Source: Isoetes taiwanensis (taxonomy: Eukaryota; Streptophyta; Lycopodiopsida; Isoetales; Isoetaceae). Taken from it: 64,000 nt of DNA. The first letter of the stretch is position 1. Each line of letters starts with the position of its first letter. Positions 22,326-33,814 of the stretch are shown here, piece by piece. The notes beneath the pieces were generated by a model. The model saw only the letters and a list, made by a program, of their open reading frames with translations, was not told the DNA's origin and searched no databases. A program made the translations under genes and the position numbers. Location: positions 20,912,677 through 20,976,676 of the forward strand of contig JAJEKV010000011.1 in NCBI GenBank assembly GCA_021234155.1. Reading direction: 5' to 3'.

Positions 22326-24163
22326 ATGTCTCCGGCGCCCTCTTCCTTTTAAGCTTCCATGATTTCTCCTTGGTCGGAATATCTTTTGAGAACATGGGAC
22401 TAATGGTGCCCTTCTCTTTGTCGTAGGGGTCTAAATATTTGGAATATTCTAGGAAATAGTTTACATGTTATATTTGCTCGTTTTGCATAGTGCTCACGCT
22501 ATCAATTGGAAGTTGCAGGTGCATATCGGGAGTTGCCCTGTTCTTCTTGAGATAGAATACAATACAATACAATAGAACATTTCCACGCCCACGAAGGAGA
22601 ACACAACCATGGTAATAAGGGGAAGTTCGAGTTCAGCAATAAGGTTGAGCATATGGTCTCCAGGAACAAGCAGTCGAGGTAGTTTAGGAATAAGCAGTCG
22701 GGGTAGTGTACTCTGTCAAATTAGAAAAGTAATCTTCCAAGGTGAAGAGATCTACTTCAGATTTTAGTAGAGGATGAGAGTGGTGAGCCGGTCCAAAGAA
22801 AAGGTTGCCAAAGAATTTGGTGTAGTTAAGTCAGGAAGCTCATCTTCGAGTGCAAGGAGTTCGACCGAGAACGACGCAATTTCCATGGCGAAGGCGTCTA
22901 CATATTCACTATGGAGCCAATTGACTATCTTTGTCCTCGGTATATGTTGACTGAAAGTTAACCATAATGGACGTGTGCTTTTGTTTCTCCAACTTTATCA
23001 GCAAAAGTAGGCTCTACATGAACAATGGTAGCAGTGGTTGTATCAATTTAGAGTTTGTGAACAGTGATAATCCTTGAGCAATGATCTTGGTGGCAATATT
23101 TTGCTGCTAACGACGGTCGTCCTAACAGAACCTAGGATCCCCATTGCCTCTTGATGACAACGAGAGCTTGTTTGACTAGTACTCCAGCCACCATAATGCG
23201 TAGATAGCAAATGATGTCGGTTGGTTCTTGAGGTTTACCCATGTATTTTTGCTGGAACAATGGGTGCATCGCAGAAGCCTCTAAATGCTATAAAGGTAGA
23301 TTGTTTCGATTGGACGATGATGGGGGCTCACTGGGCCAACATTTGGAGGAGACATGCTTTGAGTAGATAAGTTGACACGAAGATGAGAATGGTTGAAGTT
23401 CTTCGACCAATTTAAGACGGTAGGGTGGAGGATGAAGTCTCTTGGTGAAGCATGAGCGATCTTGGATGCATATTCTTCCATCATGTGACGTCCTCTTAAA
23501 ATATACGGTATATAAATATGTATATTTTAGGCCATGTCACCATACAACCCTACCTTAGTAGACTTGTATACTTTAGCGTGGAGAAGGGAACATGGCTAAG
23601 TCATTATACATAACTTAGCCAACTGTAGGTATGGAACCATCTCCACATGGCTCCATCCTATTGGCAACCCGCCACATGGACGCACCCTATTGCACATGGC
23701 GTGACATGGCAACTCCAACCTACTAATGGCTAAACTCTAACCCTAGGCCATTTTCCGGCTCCAACAGTACTGGAACCCTGTTCGCGCTCAAAATTGTTTC
23801 GAGACACTGCTACAACATAGAATAGCACAGCAGCCCCCGAAGCATGTGCGCATCAGAAGGAGTGGGAGCTACCCCGAACCACTCGCGGAATGATGGAGAC
23901 ACAGGAGCAAGTAGAAGTTCCTCTGGAGCAGGTATTTGGAGTAGATTCCTTCGTAGATCATTTGGAAGTTAGGATTCCAGATGAGTTACATTTCGTATCG
24001 CTAGTAGAGTCATTCTAAAACCCCTCGTTTGGATCTCGAACCCTAATCAATGAACCCTAACTGTAAGTTGGATGCATGTGATTAGGATTGGATGTTATTC
24101 TTATTATATATCGGGTTATGTAGATATACGATGTTGGTTGATCATGTTTGCATCTCCTGTATT
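22326..24163. other. 5' flank of capping gene and undefined remnant
   Basis: 22326 to about 22450 is the likely 5' UTR and promoter of the capping gene. From about 22450 to 23490 minus-strand frames resemble decayed retroelement protein (for example DAFAMEIASFSVELLALEDE near 22890, KYMGKPQEPTDIICYL near 23240, and 68 codons at 23484-23281). Nothing is firm enough to name. 23490-24060 is non-coding and contains a TATATAAATATG stretch near 23510. Confidence 0.35.
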
Positions 24164-24213
24164 GGGAGGGAGGGAGGGAGGGAGGGAGGGAGGGAGGAAG
24201 GAAGGAAGGAAGG
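24164..24213. repeat. GGGA / GGAA simple repeat (LINE 3' tail)
   Basis: About nine GGGA units then four GGAA units. On the LINE strand these form the 3' terminal TCCC/TTCC tail, comparable with the ATTCT tail of the LINE at 15.7 kb. Confidence 0.85.
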
Positions 24214-24323
24214 TTCTTTTATCGTCCGCGGAGGCCAATCGGCCTATGGAACCCAAATTACACGGGTGCAGCAAGCCCGTTGCTACCCGGATTAAAAAAA
24301 AACCCCTTAGGAGGGAAAAACCG

Positions 24324-24710
24324 TCACAACAACAAACCTACTGGCAGTTGTACAAATACACATATATATACATGAATTCCCGGCACCTCAGGTAGGCGCC
24401 CGGGGGCAGAGGTGAGTCCGCAGATCCAAAACCTCCTGGAGGTAGGAGCCAAGGGATCGAACTGATGGCGTACTGAGTAGCTTCGTCGCGAGGGCGGAAC
24501 CAGTCGCACCAAGAGAATGTTGCGAGCCCGAATCTGACTATAGGCTGGACAGCTCTGGAAGGCATGGCTTTCATCCTCAATGACCCCCAGCGGGCAACAC
24601 TGACAAAGCCTGTCCTGGCACGGCTCTCCAACCCACCGACCTGTCTCAAGCCGAAGATGATGGGCCCCTGTTCGAATGGACGCGATAATCCTGCGCTTCT
24701 TCATGGGCAA
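24324..24710 (-). pseudogene. LINE C-terminal zinc-knuckle-like domain
   Basis: The frame reads KKRRIIASIRTGAHHLRLET, then CQCCPLGVIEDESHAFQSCP followed by AYSQIRARNILL. The Cys/His spacing matches the C-terminal domain of LINE ORF2. The stretch 24410-24721 is repeated almost exactly at 60091-60394. Confidence 0.75.
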
Positions 24711-25042
24711 CCGAGAACGCAGGTAGAGCCAGGGGCCCCGAACCGTGGGGGGGTTTATGTGTTTGCTTGTAGTGTGCCACCTTTACCTGCTCCAGCAGCA
24801 TGATGGTCCCGAGCTTCTCCAGAAACAAGAGTCCAAGTAACCCCTCGGCCTATCCCGTACCGGCGTGCTCCTGGTGCACCTGACGGCACCTATGTCGTCT
24901 ACGCCCAGCGCGCCGCCCACCGAAGCTCTCTTTGTCCTTCCAACAAGCTCGAAGTCGCTATGGGGCTCATCGCCACGTAAGCCAAGTCGCGCGGAGCCGA
25001 GTGTGTCGCCATGTTGGCCACCTTCGGAAATAGACAATGTGC

Positions 25043-25414
25043 CTATCGAGGGGCGCATGTTTGCAGGGGCATGAATCCTCGCCTCCTCGCAACAAGATCT
25101 CGATATGGAACTGAGGGCTTGACGCCAAGTGTCCGCGTCAAAAATGCCTTCTGGACCTGCTCTAAGTCATTCCAAGTCGCCAAAGACACCACTAGGCCCC
25201 ACACCTCGACCCCATACAAAAGAACTCGCCTCGACCGGTTCGGAACAAATGTGATCGTGGCCCCGACCATACGGCTACCGCCTGGACTATTGTTTTGCAT
25301 TATGCATACGCCTTCCAACCTCAAGGTCACCCGAAGGCGAATGGATGCATCCCAATACATTGAGGACGGGAATTCCACCCCCAGGTACTTGTAGCTGGGT
25401 GTGACCTCTACCAT
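25043..25414 (-). pseudogene. LINE RT thumb and connection region
   Basis: An open frame with VTPSYKYLGVEFPSSMYW (the YKYLG thumb motif) and then RRVLLYGVEVWGLVVSLATW, corresponding to the YGAEAWG region at 14660 in the other LINE. Confidence 0.75.
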
Positions 25415-26376
25415 CTGCCCCTGTAAGTGAGCGCCGGAGGTGCCGGATGACGTGAGGAGGATATAAGGACCACCTTAGTCTTGGCCGGGTTGACCCGCAT
25501 GTCCGTCGCCTGACAGAATGTGTCCAGGGCATCTAGGTGTGCCTGCATTCCCTCTGGTGTATGGGCCAAGAGGTCCACATCATCCGCATAGATGAACTGC
25601 CGGATGACCTGATGCAAGAGCTCTCCATTGGCAGCTAGCCAGGCTTCCAACTGGTCAATGTAAAGCCCAAAGAGTGTGGGTGAGAGAGGACAACCTTGCC
25701 TAACTCCAATGCTACTGGCAAATGATCCCTTCTTCCGGTTGTATTGCGGCTCAGGCACCTCTCGTGCGATCACATACACCGCTCTGCAGATCCATAGGGA
25801 GCCCCAAATGGTGCAATCTCGCCCACAACATTTCCCGGGGGACTGTGTCGAAAGCCTTTGCAAAGCCCACAAAACAACAGTACAGGTCCTCCCGACGGTT
25901 CCTGCTGTCCTCGACCAGGGTCCTGAGTGTGAAAATGTGATCAATGGTCGAATGTCGGGGTCGGAAGCCCCGCTTTGGGTAAGTGCCCCGACTTCGTACT
26001 CGCGCCCATCCGGGTTACCTGCTGTTCGAGAATGCCCGCGCACACCTTGGCAAATACTGAGCTGACCATGATGGTTCGGTAATTGGCTGGACAGTGTGGA
26101 TCCCCTTCCTTGTAGATCGAAACAACCCTGCTTGTGGTCCATGACCGGGGAAAACCCTCTTGCAGAGCCCAGGACGGGCACCATGGGCTGTTCTGCCCAC
26201 TTGAGCAACTCCGCTTGCAGGCCATCCAAGTCTGCCGCCTTCCCATTAGCCAGGTGCTGCAGCCCCTCTTCGACATCTTCTTCTGTGATCAACAGCGGTG
26301 GGCCATTTTGCGGGGGAACATCCGTCCGTGTTCCCGGAGGATCATAGAGCTGTTGCAGGTACTGCTCCCACTGCAA
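25408..26376 (-). pseudogene. LINE reverse transcriptase, frameshifted
   Basis: In one frame: EDVEEGLQHLANGKAADLDG, later GVRQGCPLSPTLFGLYIDQL and YADDVDLLAHTPEGMQAHL. In a second frame (26276-25941): SIYKEGDPHCPANYRTIMVS; near 25925-25800: TIDHIFTLRTLVEDSRNR and FAKAFDTVPREMLWARL. Together these are all the RT motifs, but at least two frameshifts separate them. Confidence 0.8.
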
Positions 26377-26696
26377 TGTCGTGATGTTCCCCGTAGGTTG
26401 TGCTGGCCTCGCAGTACCCTCGCGCCGTAAAGCTCGAAAGTGGGCGCCCGAGGGGCGAACATTTCTCCCTGGTGCCTTGCCAGGTACCTTGCCTTTGTTT
26501 CCTTGAGGAAGGCATGGTAATGGCTGGTGGCCTGAGCTCGTTGGTCCTGATTCACGATGAGACGGAGTGCGCGTTTGTGTTCCTTACACTCAGCATCAAA
26601 CCATCTGTTACGCGGGAAGGTTGTGGTCTCTGATCTCTGGCGTGGGGGAGGTCTCCCAAAGCATTTGTTCCGCCTCGCCTCGAGGAGCTCAACCAC
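26289..26696 (-). pseudogene. LINE region before RT
   Basis: The frame contains RNRWFDAECKEHKRALRLIV, the conserved WFD-ECK/R region between endonuclease and RT in LINEs, followed by YHAFLKETKARYLARHQ. It parallels WYDEKCREQKRKVRAHKG at 13236 in the other LINE. Confidence 0.7.
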
Positions 26697-26835
26697 CGGT
26701 CGGGTTTGTTTGCTCCAGCGTGTGGGCTGCGAGACTCGCCGGAGGGCTTCGCGAGCATGTCAGCGTAACCCTCCACCTGCTCATAATCCAAGCGCAACCG
26801 AGGTCGACAAGGTACTGCTACTGAGGGGGCCATAG

Positions 26836-28210
26836 CGGGAAAGGGGGGTAGAGACCTAGTAGCCTTGTGTAGATGATGCTTCTAGTTTAGACTCTTTAGT
26901 TCATATTATATTGCAGCTTGTGTATAGAGCCCACCAGGCTATAGAGGCTATGGAGTGACTGAGCACCACATAACGGAGTCCATGGCAAGATAGAGGGAGT
27001 CCCTGCTGAGCGTGGCTACTGGGACTTGGAGCGAGCTAGGCTTATAGCAGGTCACTTCGAGAGGGCTGGGTATGGGTCGGACACTTCTTGGGTCGATGTT
27101 GCCGCCCTGACCCTCAAGAGTTGCAGGTGTTGGCCTTAATCTTATTTTGGGAAGTTTAGTTGGATAAGGACGTGTATCACCACAATCCTCCAGCCGCCTA
27201 TCGAGCCATTGTCTTTCGAGAAGGGGAAGATGCAACCCTTCCTACCTCATCGGACTGAGGAGATCTCGTTGGGTAATACCAAAAGGCTATGTCTCCGGCA
27301 GTTTATAGTCATGACATCTGCAAAGTATGTACAGGAGGGGCAGATGGAGTGGTCAATCCTAGCCATTGTCTATTGCCAACCCAGTCATTGTTATATCTTG
27401 GTTTGCTCTATCTTGAGACCCATGTTGTCAGTCTACTTTCCCCCACGAGTCTGAGCCTGGGTAGGAGCTTATGCGATGATGATGTATCGATATCTATGAT
27501 AGATCTATTGTTGGATAGATGGCACCACCCTTCGAGGTAGCCGATTGTATTGTAAGTACTGACGTTGTATTTATGCTTCTGCTATTATAGAAGCCCATAG
27601 GAGACAGACGCACAAGGCACCTTCGTGCTCCTCCCCGTGCCCTGGCCATCCAGGGAAGGGGATAGACGAAGGGCCCATGTAGTCGATGTTGCTAGATGGG
27701 GGATTTTCGTGAGGTATATAACGAGGCGTCATATACTTTGTTGGGAGCGTCACAAGGATATTAGAGCAATGATCTTGGTTGACCAAGATCTAGCACTGGT
27801 TATGACCCTAGATAGTTAGATTAACTTGCCTAGTTAAGGAATGGAATGAGAATTCCAACTTTGAATCTCGATAGTGGGAGAAAATGTTTCCCCATTAAGC
27901 ACCCTAACCTGAGTGAGCACTTTATCATAAATGAAGCAATCTAAGGTAAGAGCATTAAACAATGGACTATATTCAACATATAGTCGTATTTTTTAGCAGA
28001 AATAGAGATATATGTAGTGGCAAAAATCTTATAGACAAAGAACATATCGTGGAGTATCTAGAGTTAGTCTAGGCAAAAACTAGAAAGCCATGGGTCTGGA
28101 AGATAAATTGGGGATTCTATTAACATTTAATGGCCAACGAAGGGTGTAATAACAGATTCATGTAGCAGCCCAAAGCAAAAGTGGAGTCTACATTCTAAGG
28201 TAACTAGATC
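26836..28210. other. No gene recognised
   Basis: On the plus strand about 27010-27130 reads GYWDLERARLIAGHFERAG and then SDTSWVDVAALTLKSCR, which looks protein-like but matches nothing I know and is bounded by stops. Otherwise only short frames. Confidence 0.35.
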
Positions 28211-30420
28211 AAATTTAAAAAAAAAAAAAAAAAAAGAACCTGATCCGTCTGTAGACCATGATTTTGTTGTTTTCAGCATATGTAGTCTTGGCAGTGATCA
28301 CTTCAGGAGGGATTTCAGATGGATTTGAACCACTTCCTTGCTCACTAAACCAATAAGGATTTTGGTCGAGCTACCCACACCTTCAATTTCTTTTCGATGT
28401 TTTCTTGTAGCATTATGAGCAGAGCTATCAAACCCTTCCACCTCTTTAGACTTTTTGCTTATAGCAGGAGTAGAAGGATGGGACTTGCAATCAGCGGACA
28501 TAGAGCAAAATGAACATGTGAACAACTTGTCTAAATACTGAAAGTGTAGAATCGTCAGTCAACTAGGGCTCCATTTGTAAAAATCATTCCATAACCATGC
28601 CAAATAGGCCGATTCTGTTAGGGCTAGGTCTACATGCTTCCACCATGATCCAGCAGTGATCGGGCTGTTTGTTCAACCCTAAACCTAATTATAGCACAAA
28701 ATCTTTTTCCAAATGAAGTATGAAAGAATTTTTTTTTGGATTAATATTACTTACCCAAGGTAAAGATTATTCCTTTAACAAATATAAGCGTCACTCTATA
28801 TCTCCACAATATCGATAGTTATAACTTAAAAAGGCACATATTATATTATACTTGAAGCACATGTTTGTATCCAAGAAAAATCATAAGATCCATAATAACT
28901 TGTCCCAAGTTTAAGTTACATGTTAGCTCCTAGAAATTCTAGTCTTATACGAGCAATTGTATGGTAGCTTCTACATATGCTCCAATATAAACAAGAGAAT
29001 CCAGTTAACAGTATCGTGGAGAAATGGTAAAATATAGAATAAACATTCCTAAGAATGTACGACATGTTAGATTAAGAGAAAAGATGTACAATACACCTAT
29101 CTGGTCTTAACATTGAATGACAAGGCACTCAAACATTTTAAAAAAATCTGCAACTATGTATGTATAAATCTCCTGAATTAATAAAAACTATGTCAAATTT
29201 TGTTGAAATTGGAAGTAAATTAGTCAAGTTTCAATGACTCGGGTCGCTCTTCGCTTGGAGGCCTTCCCACAATCTGAAGACCCTCTTCGTATGAAGTAAC
29301 CCAATTAACCCAAAATCTTGCGTAAATGTGTTAGACCTGATCTGTGGTAGAGCCATGATGGTGAGTCCCCGATAAATTCTTAATGGTACCCCTATTGTTG
29401 CTTTAGGGAAGGATGCCCATAAACTGCCCGTGGTGAAATTTTTTTATTATGATGGGTCTAGTTTCTTTTAATCTCCTATTTTGAAATAACATTATGAAAT
29501 TTCAAAGTTTAGCTTTCAATTGATAACAAGCACGAGTCGATTCGACAAACTGGAATGTTGATATAAAGATTTTAAACTCTATAGTAATTTTTACACCAAT
29601 AGATCCCAAATGCCCTTCAATGGACTACCAAAAGCCCTCCAATGGACCACTAAATACTCACAATTGACCTTCATTGGACCATAAGTGCCCATCAATAGAC
29701 CATGCATTTAGCTCAATTTTTAATAGTTCTTAAGGTGGGCTATTAAAGGGCAAAAGTAAGCTATCAAAGGGTAAAAAGTGGGCTATTAAGAGGCAAAAAG
29801 TGGGCAATTGAAGGGAAGCAGGTGAAAGAAGGACACCCTTCTCTATAGACAATATAAATCTTGGCCTTTTAATAACTCAGTGGGTTCAATAGAAATAATA
29901 AACAATATAAATCTTGGCCTTATACTAATTTAGTAGGTTCAATAAAATTCTAATTTTGTACTCTTATTTATTGAAATACTAAATAAAGTGCCCGTCGTTG
30001 CTGGGCTTTTTGTTAGGTTTAAGTTCAAAAACTAATGAAAATGTGGATTATATTTCAAAAGGCCGCGATACCCTTCATTAGGCTAGTATTATATACAATT
30101 AGTTAAAGGTAACATCCTTTTGTGATTACAATTACCTTTGAATAGCTCAGCTAAGCACAAGATAGGAATATCCTCCTAGAGTAATATTACTTTGAGACAA
30201 AAGATGCATTACAATTCTCTAGGTAATTAAATTATTATTGTGCATTTTGGCATAATGCAGAGGTCATACCTTTTTAACATCAAGATTCTTCGAATCAAGG
30301 CAAGGTTAGTTATTTGCTGCAATGAATAGTTCCCTATGCTAAATCAAGGTTGAATAAGGGAAGGCTATGCTTAGCTGAACATGCTCCTCAAATGTCCTTC
30401 ACACAATGAGCTATCAACTA
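28211..30420. other. AT-rich intergenic DNA with short repeats
   Basis: An A run of about 18 lies near 28219. A local cluster of repeated phrases (CAATGGAC, then GGGCTATTAAAGGG / GGGCTATTAAGAGG) lies at about 29600-29820. A duplicated phrase AATATAAATCTTGGCCTT occurs near 29850 and 29905. A 75-codon minus-strand frame at 28525-28298 is unrecognised. Confidence 0.4.
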
Positions 30421-31185
30421 TTCATATTCAGCATGGGGCCCTGGTGATTGAATTCCTCCTGCAGTTATCCTCCAGGATGCACAAGCTAGAATTGCTAAGG
30501 CCTATCATTGCTCTTTGCTTGCTCCTGCTAAGCGACAATTGATATTTGAGTTCCATTTGAGTGTGTTGTCCTATGCATAGGCTGGTGGTTCTACTCAGTG
30601 GATCATGATTATCCTCTGAGATTTTATTCCTGCCTGTGCATTTGTATCTGGCTTTTGGCTTGGAGTTTGCGTAAAGTTTGTCGTCCATCCAAAAAAAAAA
30701 TCTATTCATTCAATAGAAGAGTCGTTGTATATGTACAATACTATGAAATTTGATCTGGTGTATAAAATATAAAAATAAATGTTCTACATGGTGAACAACA
30801 TTCCCAAAAAGTGCACATCAAGCCAACCACTCTCTGTAGATTCCACATAGTCTTGCAATATCATCACAAACTTAATGCAATTCATTGTCATTTTTGTCTT
30901 CGGGTTTCTATGAGAATCAATATTTTGTATAATTTATAACATCACAATCACCTTACCGTCTTGAAACCAACATGAAATGAATATATCTTTAAAAATGTAA
31001 CACCTGCGCACATGCAAAAGTAGAACTTTGCTGATCTACAGGTCTATAATATTTGGATGTTTGCACGACTATCATACTTTGAATTTCCAGGTTCTTATCA
31101 AGGAAAGTAACATTAGATGTGATTTAAAAAAGCATGACAATTAGACTCCATTGATCATACAGATGTAATTTTGTGTAAACTGGAT
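30421..31185. other. No gene recognised
   Basis: A plus-strand stretch ends in a short A run (about 30688) and might be an old retroposon end. A 93-codon minus-strand frame over it is unrecognised. Confidence 0.35.
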
Positions 31186-31255
31186 ATTCATAAAGGAGTG
31201 CCTACTTAAAAAGTGAATCACGAAGTTTTTAGCCATAGTTGATATCCTAAGAGAG
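31186..31255. repeat. 70-bp direct repeat flanking fold-back cluster (left copy)
   Basis: Starts ATTCATAAAGGAGTGCCTAC. The right copy is 33745-33814, with about 10 differences. Both copies keep an open frame on the minus strand (left: STMAKNFVIHFLSRHSFMN; right: STVAENFVIHLLSRYSFMN). Confidence 0.8.
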
Positions 31256-31312
31256 AACAAACTGTATATTCTTGCACTGCGACTCGCATGAAACCAACAA
31301 AGCGCCCGAGAA

Positions 31313-31830
31313 ACATACCAAAGAATAGCATCACCCAGTGGGTGGAAAAAAAGCATCACCCACCGGGTGGAAAAACATGATAAACAGAACTTGTACAAAA
31401 TATAATAAACAAAGAAGGGGAGGGTGGGTTCAAAGAGAATAAGGTGCTCGAGAGAAGAGGAAGCCACCGATGAAACGTCGATGAAGAACTCGCAATAAGT
31501 AGCAAACGCCAACCCGATGAACGGCCCAAAACGCATGCAATGCATGCATGCGACGATGTAATGCATGCATGCTGCGTCTTGAGCAAGAATGCCGGGTTTC
31601 GCTACGCGAATCGGCGACATTCTTGCATCGCGACCGCATGAAAAACCAACAAAGCCCAAATACCAAAGGACTTCCTTAACAAACTAAGATCGAGGGCGAG
31701 GGTCACGGGGATGAAGGCTAAAGGCCGGAAAGGACAGCGAGAACGCGCAATGCCAAATTGGCCAAACCAGCGGTGAAGAAGCCCCTCCCCGCCGGAAATA
31801 AATCAAAGAGAATAAGGTGCTGCTGAGAGA
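31313..31830 (-). repeat. Fold-back family repeat, copy 1
   Basis: It has the same order of sub-motifs as 33060-33575: twin CATCACCC(A/G)GTGGGTGG hairpin-like phrases, TTGTACAAAATATAATAAAC, CAAAGAGAATAAGGT, a GCATGCATGC-rich block, an imperfect hairpin around TTTCGCTACGCGAA, and a second CAAAGAGAATAAGGT. The interval between the two CAAAGAGAATAAGGT sites is about 372 bp, so the unit itself is tandem. Confidence 0.8.
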
Positions 31831-31844
31831 GAAGCAGCCTTTCT

Positions 31845-33580
31845 CTCGGCCGGTACATCTTTATTCTCTTTGAATTGTTTCGGGCGGGGGGAACTTCTTC
31901 CTACTGGTTTAGCCAATTTGGCGTTTCTTTCATGCTATCCTTTTTCGCCTTTGGCCTCATCCCCGTGACCTTCGCCCTCGATCCTAGTTTGTAAGGAAGT
32001 TCTCTGATAGTCGGGCGGTTTGTTGGTTTCTTGTGAGTCCCATTCTAGAATCGCATCGATCCGGTGACATCGGATCGCCATTCTAGAATGGGACGAGCAT
32101 GCATGTCGTGCATGCATGCGCGGCATGCCCGCCCGTTTTTGGTTGGGAGTTTGCTATTTCAGCGCTGGCGTTTACGCATCCACGTCTCATCGGCGCTTCC
32201 TCTTCTCTCGGCCAGGTACCTTATTCTCTTTGAACCCACCCTATCCCCCTTCTTTGTTTATTATATTTTGTACAAGTTCTGTTTATCATGTTTTTCCACC
32301 CGCCGGGTGATGCTTTTTTTCCACCCCCTGGGTGATGCTATTCTCTGGTATGTTTTCTCATTTGTTGTGTTGGTGATGTGCGTACAGTGCTGGCGAGTTG
32401 GCGGCGATCCGCTTCGACTTCTCTATCGCGGGGGGTTTGGGGGCGATTCTATGCCTTACGTTTGTCTAAGCCCCTTGCGAAGGCTTATCACTAGGTTTTT
32501 CCTCGAAAACCGAAAGGGCGGTTTTTTAATCCCGTTGATAAGCTTTCGGCGGTACATCAACCACTCATCTATTAGCATTGTATTTTTTTTTTGGGCCCAA
32601 ATGATATAATTGGATTTTCCTTTATTTTTTTTTAGGTAGGTAGTTCGCATGTGTGCGCTACCCAATCGTCCCACCATTGTAGAAAATCTGTTGAGATGAA
32701 TGAGAAATGTGGAGTATAGATAGGTTTCTCATTCATCTCAAAGATTTTTCTACAATGAGGGATGAGGATAGCGCGCATGCGAACTACCCACCAAAAAATA
32801 AAGGAAAAATCCAATTATATCATTTGGACCCCAAAACAAATACAATGCTAATAGATGAGTGGTCGATGTACCGCCGAAGCTTATCAACGGATTAAAAACC
32901 CGCTTCTTCGGTTTTCGAGGAAAACCCTAGTGGTAAGCCTTCGCAAGGGGGCTTAGACAAACGTGAAGGCATAGAATCGCCCCAAAAACCCAAGATGGAG
33001 AAGTAAAACGGATGGCGCTAACCCCAACCCTGCACTGCACATCACCAACAACAAACGAAAACATACCAAAGAATAGCATCACCCGGTGGGTGGAAAAAAG
33101 CATCACCCACCGGGTGGAAAAACATGATAAACGTAACTTGTACAAAATATAATAAACAAAGAAGGGGGAGGGTGGGTTCAAAGAGAATAAGGTAATCGGC
33201 GAGAGAGAGAGGAAGCTACCGAAAAACGTCGATGAAGAACTCGCAATAAGTAGCAAACGCCAACCCGATGAATCGACCCAAAAACGATGCGATGCATGCA
33301 TGCGACGCGATGCAATGCATGCATGCTCGCCTTTGAGCAAGAATGCCGATTCGCTACGCGAATCGGCGACATTCTTGCACTGCGACTCGCATGAAACCAA
33401 CAAAGCGCCCGAATACAAAGGACTTCCTTAACAAACTAGGATCGAGGACGAAGGTCACGGGATGAAGGCTAAAGGCCGGAAAGGACAGCAGGAAAGCAAC
33501 GCCAAATTGGCCAAACCAGGCAGGAAGAAGCCCCTCCCCTGCCTGGAAACAAATCAAAGAGAATAAGGTACTGCTGAGAG
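31845..33580. repeat. Large imperfect palindrome (fold-back element)
   Basis: The left arm is about 31845-32707, the right arm about 32725-33580, and the centre is 17 bp (32708-32724). Near the centre GTTGAGATGAATGAGAAA pairs with TTTCTCATTCATCTCAA. Further out, phrases such as GGCGGTACATC / GATGTACCGCC, CTTGCGAAGGCTTA / TAAGCCTTCGCAAG and CTTATTCTCTTTGAACCCACC pair with their complements at matching distances. Several ~60-180 codon frames over it are repeats of one another and look like by-products of the repeat, not genes. Confidence 0.85.
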
Positions 33581-33744
33581 AAGAGGAAGCGCCGATGAAA
33601 CGTCGATGAAGAACTCTGCAATAAGTAGCAAACGCCCAACCTGATGAACGGCCCAAAAACGCATGCGATGCATGCATGCGACGCATGCAATGCATGCATG
33701 CTCGTCTTGAGCAAGAATGCCGATTCGCTACGCGAATCGACGAC
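33550..33744 (-). repeat. Fold-back family repeat, partial extra copy
   Basis: Repeats the part of the unit from CAAAGAGAATAAGGT through the GCATGCATGC block and the hairpin GATTCGCTACGCGAATC, then switches directly into the 70-bp flanking repeat at 33745. Confidence 0.75.
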
Positions 33745-33814
33745 ATTCATAAAGGAGTACCTACTTAAAAGGTGAATCACAAAGTTTTCAGCTACTGTTG
33801 AAATCCTAGGAGAG
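33745..33814. repeat. 70-bp direct repeat flanking fold-back cluster (right copy)
   Basis: See 31186-31255. It begins ATTCATAAAGGAGTACCTAC and ends CCTAGGAGAG. Confidence 0.8.

Larger units (their letters stand above)
24164..26835 (-). mobile_element. LINE, non-L1 clade, minus strand, decayed
   Basis: On the minus strand the order is pre-RT region (26696-26289), reverse transcriptase (about 26376-25408), thumb region (25414-25043), C-terminal zinc-knuckle region (24710-24324), 3' UTR, and a tail that reads GGGA/GGAA repeats on the plus strand (24164-24213). It shares motif details (GVRQGCPLSPTLFGLYID, YADD) and a G/C-rich 3' UTR with the 13-kb LINE, so they are the same broad clade. It is much more G+C-rich than its surroundings. 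The 5' end is truncated or unrecognisable near 26835. Confidence 0.8.

Noticed and set aside
22800-23484. Ty3/gypsy gag-protease on the minus strand
   Set aside because: Some phrases look protein-like, but no gag core, zinc knuckle or DSG protease motif can be read.
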